Shown here: positions 22,113 through 31,681 of the stretch, in pieces
Numbering within the stretch: position 1 is the stretch's first letter
How the letters are laid out: each line of letters opens with the position of its first letter
NCBI RefSeq assembly: GCF_032248455.1
Contig: NZ_JAVTTP010000001.1
Location: forward strand, 1,362,501-1,426,500
DNA: 64,000 nt
Direction of reading: 5' to 3'
Source: Pricia mediterranea
GTDB lineage: Bacteria; Bacteroidota; Bacteroidia; Flavobacteriales; Flavobacteriaceae
Program-made: the position numbers and the translations under genes
The notes under the pieces: model-generated
Seen by the model: the letters and a program-made list of their open reading frames with translations, nothing else
What the model was told of the DNA's origin: nothing
Database searches by the model: none

Positions 22113-23543
22113 ATGACCATCACCAAAAAAATAGGCATTTTTCTCGCCCCCATCTTCTTTTTCATCCTGATCAACCTGCCTTTTGATATAGTCTCGCAAA
22201 AGGGCGACGCGGTTATTGCCGTGGCCGTTTGGATGGTCATCTGGTGGATTACCGAAGCCGTGTCCATTTCGGTGACGGCCCTGTTGCCGCTGTTGCTGTT
22301 TCCGGTGCTGAACATTTTGGAGATCGGCGAGGTGGGCGCCAACTACGGAAGTCCGATTATCTTCCTTTTCTTTGGGGGATTTGTTCTCGCCCTAGCCCTT
22401 GAAAAGGTCAATTTACATAAGCGGATCGCCCTCAATATCATTAAGATAACCGGGACAACTCCCAATAAGGTGGTGCTCGGTTTTATGATTGCCACTGCCG
22501 CCTTGAGCATGTGGATCAGCAATACCGCCACCGCGGTGGTCATGCTGCCCATCGCCATGTCGGTCATCGGCCTGCTCATTAACGATGCCGACGGATTTAC
22601 CAAGGGCGATAGAAATTTTGCCCTCAGTGTTATGTTGGGAATCGCCTTTGCCGCCAACGCGGGCGGGATAGCCACTGTCATTGGAACACCGCCCAACTCG
22701 GTGATGATCGGGCTGCTGGAGAACGAATACAACATGGAAATTTCATTCGTGAAGTGGATGGCCCTTGGAGTGCCCTTTTCCACGGTATTGATCGGCATCA
22801 TCTATTTTGTACTTGTGAAATGGATGTATCCCAGCGGAACCCTAAATTTCTCGGCCTCAAAAAATGTTATCCACGACGAACTGGAAAAATTGGGTCCCAT
22901 GTCCGGAAAGGAAAAACAAGTGTTGATTATTTTCGGCATCACCGTTTTCCTCTGGATTTTTAGAACCGTTATCAATGGCATCTTTCCCGAAGTCCAACTA
23001 AACGATACCATCATCAGTATGACGGGTGCCATCGCCATGTTTTCCATACCGTATAACCTTAAGAAAGGAGATTTCATTATCCATTGGAAGGACACCCAAA
23101 AACTCGCTTGGGGTATTCTGATTCTCTTCGGAGGCGGACTCGCTTTGGCTCAGGGCATGTCGGTCAGCGGAATCGTAGATGTAGTTTCGGGGGCGATCGC
23201 CGATAGTGACATCAGTATTATGTTTACCGCAATTCTTCTGATAGCCATGATGCTGTTCATGACCGAACTGATGAGCAACGTGGCGCTGACGGCGGTACTT
23301 ATTCCCGTGGTCGCCGGTATCGCCATTGGATTGGACTTACCCATTCTTCATCTATTGATTCCCGTGACCATCGCCAGCAGCTGTGCGTTTATGCTGCCCA
23401 TGGCCACCCCGCCGAATGCGATAGTCTTTGCTAGCGGACATATCAAGGTCCATCAGATGGCACGGGCCGGAATTGTGCTCAACCTGATTTCCGTTGGCCT
23501 GCTGGTACTTGTGTTCCAGTTTGTGGTGCCGTTACTGTTTTAA
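22113..23543 (+). CDS. DASS/SLC13 family sodium-coupled carboxylate or sulfate transporter
   Basis: 476 aa, about 12 membrane segments. The motifs WWITEAVSISVTALLPLLLFP, the SNT-type MWISNTATAVVMLPIAMSV and the second LMSNVALTAVLIPV plus MPMATPPNAIVFASG mark the divalent anion:Na+ symporter family (INDY/NaDC). These import dicarboxylates such as succinate, or sulfate, through the inner membrane. It starts 149 nt after the DUF2231 gene on the same strand. It may take up products of the preceding periplasmic enzymes; that link is only from position. Confidence 0.92.
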   Translation: MTITKKIGIFLAPIFFFILINLPFDIVSQKGDAVIAVAVWMVIWWITEAVSISVTALLPLLLFPVLNILEIGEVGANYGSPIIFLFFGGFVLALALEKVNLHKRIALNIIKITGTTPNKVVLGFMIATAALSMWISNTATAVVMLPIAMSVIGLLINDADGFTKGDRNFALSVMLGIAFAANAGGIATVIGTPPNSVMIGLLENEYNMEISFVKWMALGVPFSTVLIGIIYFVLVKWMYPSGTLNFSASKNVIHDELEKLGPMSGKEKQVLIIFGITVFLWIFRTVINGIFPEVQLNDTIISMTGAIAMFSIPYNLKKGDFIIHWKDTQKLAWGILILFGGGLALAQGMSVSGIVDVVSGAIADSDISIMFTAILLIAMMLFMTELMSNVALTAVLIPVVAGIAIGLDLPILHLLIPVTIASSCAFMLPMATPPNAIVFASGHIKVHQMARAGIVLNLISVGLLVLVFQFVVPLLF

Positions 23544-23620
23544 CCGACAAAACCCCCATTTTGCATGGAGGTCTTGACGCTTGGTTTATCTGAATCGGGA
23601 CCTTTCGGTCTGACGAGGAT

Positions 23621-24067
23621 TTATTTCGCTGTTTTCTCGCGTCTCACTCCTTCTCTGTCTTTCGTAGTTTTAGCGTAGGCATCGAAACCTGACGGAAGAT
23701 ACGCCTCTGTATCAAAATCCATCGTAACCACATCGTCTTCATCGATGTAGTTGAAGGCGGCAACATCGTTCGGGTAAGCATAAGCGTCAAAGTTCGCAGG
23801 AAGATATTTTTTAAGGTTAGCCTCCTCCCCGATCTCATCTTCCAAAAATATAATGGCATCTAGATTGACATAGATTTTATAAGGATTGAAACCTTCCGGT
23901 AAATAATCGGCCGTGTCGAATCCCAATTCGATTTGGGATTCATCTTCTATATAGGTGACGGATTTGACAATTTGTTCGTCCTTTTCGGTGGGCAGGTCCC
24001 CCGCGAAAACTCCGTTGGTAAATAATAGACCTGTTGCGATTGAAAATATAAAGTTCTTTTTATTCAT
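23621..24067 (-). CDS. Secreted protein with YLPxxFxxY repeats, unknown function
   Basis: 148 aa. A signal peptide runs to about residue 22 (SIATGLLFTNGVFAG). The mature part is acidic with three spaced repeats: DYLPEGFNPYKIYVN, KYLPANFDAYAYP and AYLPSGFDAYAK, each preceded by an acidic linker such as DFDTEA or GFDTAD. The C terminus is basic (REGVRREKTAK). I recognise no named family, though such repeat proteins occur as hypotheticals in Flavobacteriaceae. It is convergent with the transporter gene. A 7-bp hairpin (24085-24103) lies in its likely 5' leader. Confidence 0.7.
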   Translation of the reverse strand: MNKKNFIFSIATGLLFTNGVFAGDLPTEKDEQIVKSVTYIEDESQIELGFDTADYLPEGFNPYKIYVNLDAIIFLEDEIGEEANLKKYLPANFDAYAYPNDVAAFNYIDEDDVVTMDFDTEAYLPSGFDAYAKTTKDREGVRREKTAK

Positions 24068-24084
24068 TATATGATTGCATTAAT

Positions 24085-24103
24085 TATCTCTTTGTTAGAG
24101 ATA
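24085..24103 (-). promoter_or_regulatory. Leader hairpin upstream of the repeat protein
   Basis: TATCTCT and its reverse complement close a 5-nt loop (TTGTT), 18 nt before the start codon of the minus-strand gene. An AATATTTG near 24138 on the minus strand is one base from the -7 consensus, so the hairpin would lie in the transcript leader. A regulatory role is only possible, not shown. Confidence 0.35.
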
Positions 24104-24518
24104 GTATAACGCTCATTCCCGCAAATATTGTTTATTATGCATTGTGGGACGTTTCTTAATAACCCTCGAATCATCAAATTGGCAATTCAAAGTATGAGAT
24201 ATTGACGTATCGCTATTTTCTCAGACACAAGTCTATCCAAGCGGCATTTAAACCCTGAGATTTTTATTTGGATAAATTCATACTTTTTATTCCACCTTTG
24301 TCCAATGGATCCGCAACAGTGCCGTTCGTCGATGATTTAAGGACTTCACCCTAGCCTTGGGGTAAACTCCATTCGATAACCGGGAAAGACTAACTCAAAA
24401 AAGAATAGACAACAGGAAAACGGCAATTGACCACGATAAGGCCTTATTTGACAACAAGAAGTTTTCAGGAAACCTACTTTATTCTACTTTAGTACCAGAA
24501 TTAAAAAACACGTCCCCC

Positions 24519-24674
24519 ATGACTCAACGAATAAAAAGTTCCCTTTACTTAGCCGCCTTTGCCATCGCATCAGTTATCTATTATAACCAGACTAGTATCG
24601 ATCAAAATCCCCAAACGAACGATATGGTCGAGGCCGATATCGAGCAAGTATCGAGTATCGACCTTGAAGAATAG
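24519..24674 (+). CDS. Small single-pass membrane or exported peptide (51 aa)
   Basis: ATG at 24519 opens a 51-codon frame ending TAG. The N terminus is a basic signal or membrane segment (MTQRIKSSLYLAAFAIASVI, then YYNQ), and the tail is acidic (MVEADIEQVSSIDLEE). It is followed 51 nt later by a strong terminator, which favours a real short transcript. Upstream, about 450 bp hold no other gene and no convincing promoter. I recognise no family. Confidence 0.6.
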   Translation: MTQRIKSSLYLAAFAIASVIYYNQTSIDQNPQTNDMVEADIEQVSSIDLEE

Positions 24675-24724
24675 AAACACCGGTCTTCATATTCCGGACC
24701 AACTACACCTACTTATTGAACAAG

Positions 24725-24751
24725 AGCACGGACCTACTCCGTGCTTTTTTA
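24725..24751 (+). terminator. Strong rho-independent terminator after the small peptide gene
   Basis: AGCACGGA and TCCGTGCT form a perfect 8-bp stem round CCTAC, followed directly by six T residues. It supports a transcript on the plus strand ending here. Confidence 0.85.
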
Positions 24752-24909
24752 TTGGCCAATAGGCGCAGAGTGGTCAGGAACAACAAAATGAGTACAGGCA
24801 ATGCCACGTGCTTTTGAAGTAGTTGGTCCAATAAAGGAAATCCCTTAAAAAGTTGTGTCGGAGACGTAAACGAGCGATGTAGGAAGAGAGAATTTAAATC
24901 TGCCAGATG

Positions 24910-26232
24910 CTACTCTACAAAGACATAGTCGCTATTGTCACTCAGAGCAGAAGCCGTTGATGGGGCCACAGGAGAATTTTTGGTGTATATGCCCTTGACG
25001 ATGGCGTACAGATCCGGTATCACAGTACTCGCCAGTCTGGAGTTGCTGTTCAAAAGTACACAGATTCCCAGATCGGATTCGGGATAAATCGCGATTTCAT
25101 TTCGAAAATGATTTACACTTCCACCATGGTGCCAGATCGTGCGTGGGGCCTTAGCATCATCTTCCTGAAATTTATGGATACGCCATCCGTAGGCGTAGTA
25201 CGAGGTTAAATGGCCCGGCCAACGGTAGTAGTACTTTCTACCGGACTTGATTTCGATTTGGGGATCGAATGCATCCGCCAAAGCGGCTTCATTCATGATT
25301 TCGGGGTTGTGCCCCAATAGGAACCGCATCCATTTGGCCATATCGCCCGCACTGGCGTTGATACCGCCGGCGGCGATGGCGTTGTGGTAACTGTCGGTCA
25401 GCTTCGTACTCCTCCACCCCCTTGTGGCCCTCACATGTGGAATAGCGACATTGGCATTTTGCGACAGAATATCGAAATCCGTGGTCGTACTGCACATTTC
25501 AAGTGGATTAAAAAACCGATTCTGAAGCGCTTCGGCGAAATCCTCACCGGATGCCTCCCGCATGATTTCGCTGCTTAGGGAGAACATGGCATTTTGATAG
25601 CTGTACATTGCGCCAGGTTCGCTGATCGGATTCACTTTCTTGAACATGCTGGCAATTTTACCAATTGGAATGCCGGCATCGACCAAATTGGTATAACTGT
25701 GATACGGGGTGCCGGAAGTATGGGATAAAATATGGGCCAAGGTAATCTTTGCGGTATTTTTGATATCTCCCAACTGGAAATCCGGAACGAAATCACGGAC
25801 CTTATCGCTCCAATGTAGTTTGCCTTCATCTTCAAGTTCTGCGGCCAGTACGCCCGCAAAGCCTTTGGACAGTGAGCCCAGTCTGAAAACGGTCTCTCCG
25901 TCGACCTTATCCCTTTCACCGCTTTTTCTTTTTCCAAAGCCCTCGGAAACTACGATGGAATCGCCTTTTACGATACTTACGCCCGCCCCGACAATATCAC
26001 CCAACGCGACCGCTTTTTTGAAATAGGCGGCCAATGCCACTTGCAGTTCACGCTTGTTCTCCGAGTATAAGGCTACCTCCTTGGGGTCCACCGAAGCTTT
26101 TACCAGTTCGGGTACTTTGGCCAATGCCTTCGTTTCAGCTTCTTCCGCGGAGGAGTTGCCACATAATGTGGCCACTACAAAAAATAAGGGAATGGCGATA
26201 AGAGCGCCTACAATAATTTTAAAGCTCCGCAT
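24910..26232 (-). CDS. Serine beta-lactamase-like (class C/PBP4*) hydrolase
   Basis: 440 aa with an N-terminal signal anchor (FKIIVGALIAIPLFFVVATLCG). Active-site motifs of the beta-lactamase/DD-peptidase fold are present: S120-L-S-K123, Y212-Q-N214, and a late WHHGGSVNHF block that stands for the KTG-like motif. The family includes esterases, D-aminopeptidases and penicillin-binding hydrolases acting outside the inner membrane; the substrate cannot be read here. It is monocistronic, facing away from the small peptide gene. Confidence 0.9.
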   Translation of the reverse strand: MRSFKIIVGALIAIPLFFVVATLCGNSSAEEAETKALAKVPELVKASVDPKEVALYSENKRELQVALAAYFKKAVALGDIVGAGVSIVKGDSIVVSEGFGKRKSGERDKVDGETVFRLGSLSKGFAGVLAAELEDEGKLHWSDKVRDFVPDFQLGDIKNTAKITLAHILSHTSGTPYHSYTNLVDAGIPIGKIASMFKKVNPISEPGAMYSYQNAMFSLSSEIMREASGEDFAEALQNRFFNPLEMCSTTTDFDILSQNANVAIPHVRATRGWRSTKLTDSYHNAIAAGGINASAGDMAKWMRFLLGHNPEIMNEAALADAFDPQIEIKSGRKYYYRWPGHLTSYYAYGWRIHKFQEDDAKAPRTIWHHGGSVNHFRNEIAIYPESDLGICVLLNSNSRLASTVIPDLYAIVKGIYTKNSPVAPSTASALSDNSDYVFVE

Positions 26233-26372
26233 GGATGAAATTTTACACGATAATAAAATTGGGGGTATGAAAATAAAACTTAATAATCGTATAACAAACT
26301 CAACGTTTAATTTCTTTTAATATTTTATGATTTGCCTTCTTTTACGGAGCTTCAGCCTGTGAAAACATCGTC

Positions 26373-27653
26373 TTATAGTTCAAGACGCTCCAAAGCCGCG
26401 ATAGTTTCATCTAGATCATCGTAGGTCAAGGCGTCGTTCAAGAAGTAGCTTTCAAAGGCACTGGGTGGCAGATAGACTCCCTTGTCCAACATCCCGTGGA
26501 AATAGTTTTTAAACGTTTCGTTGTTTCCTTTGGCGGACGTCTCAAAGTCGATCACCGGGGCATCCGTAAAATGTACCGAGATCATACTTCCAAAGCGATT
26601 GATCTGATAGGGAACGCTTTTATGCTTCAAAACGGATTCGAAACCTTTGTGAAGGTGTTCCGTTTTTTTTGCCAGGCTGTCGAACACTTCATGCCGTTCG
26701 TTCAGCTCGGTCAACATGGCGAGTCCCGCTGCCATCGCCAAAGGGTTTCCACTTAAGGTTCCTGCCTGGTACACTGGGCCTTCCGGGGCAAGATGGGCCA
26801 TAATCTCGGAGTTTGCCGCAAAGGCACCGACCGGCAATCCGCCGCCGATGACCTTTCCGAAGCAGAGAATATCGGCATCGACGCCCAAGGCCTCCTGAGC
26901 GCCACCCTTGCCCAAGCGGAACCCCGTCATGACCTCATCGAACACCAACAATATTTCTTCTTCGGAACAGATATCCCGTAATCCATGTATAAAAGCATGG
27001 TTGGGCACGATACATCCCATATTACCGGCGACCGGTTCGATAATGATGCAGGCGATTTCGCCTCGATTGGCCTCGATTAGGTCACGGACACTCTGTAAAT
27101 CGTTGTATTTCGCCAACAACGTGTCCTTGGCCGTGCCTTGGGTCACTCCCGGGCTATTGGGACTCCCAAACGTCACCGCACCACTGCCGGCCTGTATCAA
27201 AAAGGAATCGGAGTGGCCGTGATAGCAGCCCGCGAATTTGATGATCTTATCCTTTCCGGTATAGCCACGCGCCAAACGTACGGCACTCATACAGGCCTCG
27301 GTGCCACTGTTCACAAAACGGATCTTATCGATGTTCGGAACCATCGAAACCGCCAACTTGGCCAATTCGGTCTCGATCTCAGTGGGCATACCGAACGAAG
27401 TGCCCTTTTTGGCCTTTTCGATGACGGCATCGATGACCGGTTCGTAGGCATGGCCCAGGATTAGGGGCCCCCACGAAGCGATATAATCGATCAAGCGATT
27501 GCCGTCTTCATCGTGGAGATAGGCGCCCTTGGCACTTTTGACGAAAATCGGGTCGCCACCGACCGCCTTAAAGGCACGTACGGGGGAATTTACCCCACCG
27601 GGAATATAATTTTGGGCCTCGGCAAATAGGGCGCTGCTTCTTTTGTATAACAT
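26373..27653 (-). CDS. hemL: Glutamate-1-semialdehyde 2,1-aminomutase
   Basis: 426 aa. PLP enzyme of tetrapyrrole synthesis turning glutamate-1-semialdehyde into 5-aminolevulinate in the cytoplasm. Shows [64 protein letters not shown] and the PLP-binding Lys267 in [14 protein letters not shown]. Length is normal. Flanked by a lone serine hydrolase gene and a gene-free stretch, so probably transcribed alone. Confidence 0.97.
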   Translation of the reverse strand: MLYKRSSALFAEAQNYIPGGVNSPVRAFKAVGGDPIFVKSAKGAYLHDEDGNRLIDYIASWGPLILGHAYEPVIDAVIEKAKKGTSFGMPTEIETELAKLAVSMVPNIDKIRFVNSGTEACMSAVRLARGYTGKDKIIKFAGCYHGHSDSFLIQAGSGAVTFGSPNSPGVTQGTAKDTLLAKYNDLQSVRDLIEANRGEIACIIIEPVAGNMGCIVPNHAFIHGLRDICSEEEILLVFDEVMTGFRLGKGGAQEALGVDADILCFGKVIGGGLPVGAFAANSEIMAHLAPEGPVYQAGTLSGNPLAMAAGLAMLTELNERHEVFDSLAKKTEHLHKGFESVLKHKSVPYQINRFGSMISVHFTDAPVIDFETSAKGNNETFKNYFHGMLDKGVYLPPSAFESYFLNDALTYDDLDETIAALERLEL

Positions 27654-28321
27654 AGAATTTGAGTATAAGAATTGAGGTTTAAGCGGAAAAGTGCAAACTA
27701 CTATTCAGAAATCGATTTAGAAAATATTCATCGAGAATTTAGGGGTTTTAGATCCTGGAATTCAACCTTAAAAACACCACTTCAGAGCAAGGTCTATTGA
27801 GGGAATTGAACCAATAACCTATCTCGGGGCAGGCCCGCAAGAGCTTCAGCGAAGTCGATCCTTTCGGCTTCGCTCGAGACTAACTCTGTTGGAATATAGT
27901 TTTGAGGGGACCGAGAAGTTCTTGACTGCGCTCGATCGGACATCAAGCATGTTTTGAATTTCAGATACTTAAACAAAATTCATTGTATGTATTTGACTAC
28001 TGACCTCTAAAATTCAAAAATCGTAATGTCTAACGTTCAACGGTGTTTTTTGGACATTGTCGATTTGGGCATGCATTTTCCTCAGGGTGGAATTTAAAGC
28101 CCCTTCGTCGGGGTTCTTGCCAAACAAAAAAGATATCCTCCCGGTCAAAATCGGTCAAGTTTTTAATTAAAGCGATTGAGGATTCGGATTTTTCGAGGTA
28201 TTCGGACTCGTCCTTACAGCACGAAGCCAGAACTCCAAAGCGGATGGTCAGGACATGGGTCAGCATTCGGCCTCGATCATTACCGCCCTGTAGGTTTCTG
28301 TCTAAAGATTGTCGGTGTCCA
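27654..28321. other. Gene-free stretch with repeat remnants
   Basis: 668 bp between hemL and the glucosaminidase gene. It holds the GAGCGCAGTC core in reverse (27924-27933), two related CTTCGCTCGAG/CAGCGAAGTCGA pieces near 27848-27880, and a weak GCCCC/GGGG hairpin near 28098-28117. A 78-codon minus-strand frame (28030-28266) has no recognisable features and is not called. Confidence 0.4.
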
Positions 28322-29269
28322 TTACTTGTTAAAGTTTTCCGTTTTTACGGTTAGCTCCTGCCCGATGGCCAAGTCGTTGTCGTAAAGATAGTTCCAGCGT
28401 TTTAAATCGTTTACGGAAACGGCGTAGCGCTTTGAGATGGAGTACAGCGTATCGCCCGCCTGCACGGTATGACTGGCGTATCGGGCTCCAGCAGCGGCAA
28501 CCTCTGATTTTCCGTCATTTCCATATCCGGCACCGGATGCTTCCGTTCGCGGGTCCCGCTCGGTCATCGGTGGGGATTCCGGGTCGGAAGCCGATCGGCC
28601 GCTCCGTTTTTGCCCATAGCCCGATTCGACCACGGCGGTGTCGAACCTGTCAAGATCATAGCGTTCGATAAGGGCAATTAATTTCTCGGGATACCTTTTG
28701 TCAGTGGCATACCCGGCCTTTCGAAGTCCCTTGGCCCATTTTTTATAATCGTCGTTCGGGAGATCGAAGAGAAAATTATACCGCGAGCGCCCGGTCAAAA
28801 AGATGCTGTGATCTCGATACGAATACATGGGGTGATTGTATTTCCTGAAACACTCCCCTTTGACGTCGTCGTCGTGGTGGTCGAAATCGCCTTGCCAGCC
28901 CCGATGGCATTTGATACCGAAGTGGTTGTTGGTCTTACGCGCCAGCTCTCCCCTTCCAATGCCACTTTCGAGCAATCCCTGGGCGAGCGTGATACTAGCG
29001 GGAATCCCATAGGCCTTCATTTCGAACTGGGCGATTTCGGCAAAGGTCTCGATATATTCCTCGGGGGAATCGATTTCGTAACGAACAAACTCCCCCGTGT
29101 CCTCGGGCATCACGTAAACGCCGTCGTCAACCTTTTCAACTTGGTGGGCGACCGTGGTTTCCTTGGATTCTGTTGGACGATGGTTCTCCGTTGCGACTGC
29201 CCGTTTTTTGGATTTACATCCGATAAAAACAGTTCCTAGAACAAATAGCAGAATAAGATTTCGTATCAT
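28322..29269 (-). CDS. LysM glucosaminidase lipoprotein
   Basis: 315 aa. Lipoprotein signal with VFIGCKSKK (Cys about 18). A glucosaminidase (FlgJ-like) domain covers about 75-210 with SITLAQGLLESGIGRGELARKTNNHFGIKC, which holds the catalytic Glu. A C-terminal LysM domain (about 268-312, HTVQAGDTLYSISKRYAVSVNDLKRWN) binds peptidoglycan. It should cut glycan strands in the cell wall. Its start overlaps the stop of the upstream desulfhydrase gene by 4 nt, so the two are translationally coupled. Confidence 0.93.
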   Translation of the reverse strand: MIRNLILLFVLGTVFIGCKSKKRAVATENHRPTESKETTVAHQVEKVDDGVYVMPEDTGEFVRYEIDSPEEYIETFAEIAQFEMKAYGIPASITLAQGLLESGIGRGELARKTNNHFGIKCHRGWQGDFDHHDDDVKGECFRKYNHPMYSYRDHSIFLTGRSRYNFLFDLPNDDYKKWAKGLRKAGYATDKRYPEKLIALIERYDLDRFDTAVVESGYGQKRSGRSASDPESPPMTERDPRTEASGAGYGNDGKSEVAAAGARYASHTVQAGDTLYSISKRYAVSVNDLKRWNYLYDNDLAIGQELTVKTENFNK

Positions 29270-30225
29270 AGGTCCAATGCTGGTAAATTTTTCTTTTTTA
29301 AATGGATATTCATCCCCGAGATACCTTGTAATCCCCCCGTATGTACGACTAAAATTCTGGTTTTAGGAGGAAAGTAATCCTTTTTGATCAGCTCGAAAAT
29401 CCCTAAAACCATTTTTCCGGTGTATATCGGGTCTAGGGGAATACAGGTACGTTTCTTGAAATCGTTAATAAAGTGTACAAGCTCGCCCGTTACCTTTGCA
29501 TACCCTCCAAAATGGTAATCATCCACCAATTCCCAATTCTCCTTTCGGGCAAAATTACGAATATCTTCGCTTAAAAATCCGCCGTTCAGAGCGGGAAACC
29601 CCAAAATTTGCTGATTTTCAAGGGATGCATTGATGATTCCGGCGAGGGTTCCGCCGGTTCCTACAGGGCAGCAGATTACATCGAAATCGGCATCTGACGG
29701 GGTCAAGATCTCCTCGCATCCCTTTACCGCCAAAGGATTGGTACCGCCCTCGGGCAACAGGTAGCAGGGTCCGAACCGGTGTTGTAAGTATTTTAAGTAG
29801 GATGGATTCTCCTTGTCGCGATAAGCTTCCCTAGAGACAAATTCCAACTGCATCCCTTGGTCGGACGCCGATCGCAAGGTAGGATTGGATTCCCATTTTT
29901 CGGCCAGTTCATGCCCCCGGATGATGCCCACCGTTTTCAGACCCTGCAATTTTCCGGCATAGGCCGTGGCCGCGATATGGTTGGAAAAGGCACCCCCAAA
30001 AGTGAGGACGGTATCGAATCCCTTACGATGTGACTCAATAAGATTGTATTTGAGCTTTCGGAATTTGTTCCCCGAAATCAGGGGATGTATCAAATCTTCC
30101 CTCTTTATCGTAAGGGAAACTTGCTTCTCGGAAAGTATTGGGAGCGTAACCGCTTGATTACGGACCTTCCCTTTTTCCTCCAAGGTTGGAGCATGAATGC
30201 TATCGGTATTTCTGAACTTTCCCAT
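29266..30225 (-). CDS. 1-aminocyclopropane-1-carboxylate deaminase/D-cysteine desulfhydrase family protein
   Basis: 319 aa. Fold type II PLP enzyme: the PLP lysine is K54 in SGNKFRKLKYN, followed by TFGGAFSNHIAATAYAGK and the phosphate loop CPVGTGGTLAGI. The C terminus has VVHTGGLQGISG. Family members deaminate ACC or release sulfide from D-cysteine; the sequence alone does not decide. It is the first gene of a two-gene unit with the glucosaminidase (4-nt overlap). Confidence 0.9.
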   Translation of the reverse strand: MGKFRNTDSIHAPTLEEKGKVRNQAVTLPILSEKQVSLTIKREDLIHPLISGNKFRKLKYNLIESHRKGFDTVLTFGGAFSNHIAATAYAGKLQGLKTVGIIRGHELAEKWESNPTLRSASDQGMQLEFVSREAYRDKENPSYLKYLQHRFGPCYLLPEGGTNPLAVKGCEEILTPSDADFDVICCPVGTGGTLAGIINASLENQQILGFPALNGGFLSEDIRNFARKENWELVDDYHFGGYAKVTGELVHFINDFKKRTCIPLDPIYTGKMVLGIFELIKKDYFPPKTRILVVHTGGLQGISGMNIHLKKKNLPALDL

Positions 30226-30329
30226 TCCCTGAATTCCGGACTCCTACACCTCTAAACTTTCTGCACCCATTAAATCGACGAGATAGAAAACCCTAACCCG
30301 GCACGGGCTCCCAGACGTTATCTTATCCC

Positions 30330-30653
30330 TCAAAAATACTTTAAAAATCCGAAAAGCTTCCTATTTTGGGGGTAGTCGAGGTTCTTTTCGTTGGCGTACG
30401 CCTCCCGTTCGAAGCTTATATTCTGGTAGGCCTTATAGCTATCCAAATAAAACAACGTCCGCATCAGCCATTCCGAAAAATAAAAAAGATAAAAGAAAAC
30501 AAGCAACAGCTCTTGTTGTTGCTTTAGGTGGATCCGCTCATGATTGATCAGCACCATATCGTCTTTTAGAGCACCGTCTTTCAAGATAATAAAGGGCCAA
30601 AGAGACAGGCCGACGTAATTCTTATAGAATAAATGTTTGAATATTACAATCAT
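30330..30653 (-). CDS. Small membrane protein with an HExxH metallopeptidase motif
   Basis: 107 aa. HERIHLKQQ at about 38-46 is an HExxH zinc motif, followed by a hydrophobic segment (LLLVFFYLFYFSEWL) and FEREAYANEKN, whose Glu could be the third ligand as in M48/M56-type peptidases. It is much shorter than those families and lacks their outer domains. Found as a lone hypothetical in Flavobacteriaceae. An active peptidase is possible but not shown. Confidence 0.65.
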   Translation of the reverse strand: MIVIFKHLFYKNYVGLSLWPFIILKDGALKDDMVLINHERIHLKQQQELLLVFFYLFYFSEWLMRTLFYLDSYKAYQNISFEREAYANEKNLDYPQNRKLFGFLKYF

Positions 30654-30831
30654 GATCCAGCTATAAAACGAGCGTCTGCGCAGATAATTGTCAACAGCAC
30701 ACTATAATCGTTAACACGAACTTATCGACAGCGATGGCACCACCTCGGCCAACCGTCTGAATTACCCGTGAAAGTTACGGTTTATGATCGGTTTATGGTC
30801 TTTTACAAACATTTGTAGTATCTTTAATTAG

Positions 30832-31044
<213 letters not shown>

Positions 31045-31103
31045 CGATTTCGGATGATTCGGCATGATTTTTGATTTTTATTAATCCGTATAAAAACAAA
31101 TGT

Positions 31104-31670
31104 ATGAAAACTATAAAAACGCTAGTGATGCCGATGCTGGCCGTACTTTTTTTAAGTGCGTGTTCTTCGGTCAAGGTGCTTTCCGATTACGACAGACAGG
31201 CCAACTTCAACGAGTACAAGTCGTATGCTTTCTATAAAACGGGCATAGACAAAGTACAGATATCCGATCTGGATAAAAAACGGATTTTAAGGGCCATCGA
31301 GGCGGAGATGTCCCAACGCGGTTTTGTGAAGTCCGAAAATCCTGATCTGTTGGTCAGTATTTTCACAAAAGAGAAAGAGCAAGTCGATATTTACAACAAC
31401 TATTGGGGCGGCTATGGCTATTATGGATGGGGCTGGAGTCCTTATTACTGGGGTCCCGGTTACGGTCGTGGCGCCTATGCCAGCACCCGTACCGAAGGGT
31501 CACTCTATATTGACCTGATCGACGCAGACAGTAAGGAACTGGTCTGGCAAGGCAAAGGGGTCGGCAATTTGGGCAATATTGAGAATATCGAAAAGAAAGA
31601 GGAACGTATCCGCGAATTCGTGTCCGAAATTTTGATGCAGTATCCGCCGAATCAGGTAGCGGCTAGATAG
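31104..31670 (+). CDS. DUF4136 lipoprotein
   Basis: 188 aa from the ATG at 31104; the upstream in-frame TTG at 31071 is before the signal peptide. Lipobox LSAC (Cys about 19). The DUF4136 body starts VKVLSDYDRQANFNEYKSYAFYK, contains a glycine/tyrosine/tryptophan-rich insert (GGYGYYGWGWSPYYWGPGYG), and continues with EGSLYIDLIDADSKELVWQGKG. An envelope lipoprotein of unknown role. It ends 11 nt before the hydroxylase gene, suggesting one transcript. Confidence 0.88.
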   Translation: MKTIKTLVMPMLAVLFLSACSSVKVLSDYDRQANFNEYKSYAFYKTGIDKVQISDLDKKRILRAIEAEMSQRGFVKSENPDLLVSIFTKEKEQVDIYNNYWGGYGYYGWGWSPYYWGPGYGRGAYASTRTEGSLYIDLIDADSKELVWQGKGVGNLGNIENIEKKEERIREFVSEILMQYPPNQVAAR

Positions 31671-31681
31671 TATCCCATATC

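Noticed and set aside
28030-28266. 78-codon minus-strand frame between hemL and the glucosaminidase gene
   Set aside because: No known family, no start signal, and it spans a hairpin; composition does not look like a secreted or membrane protein.
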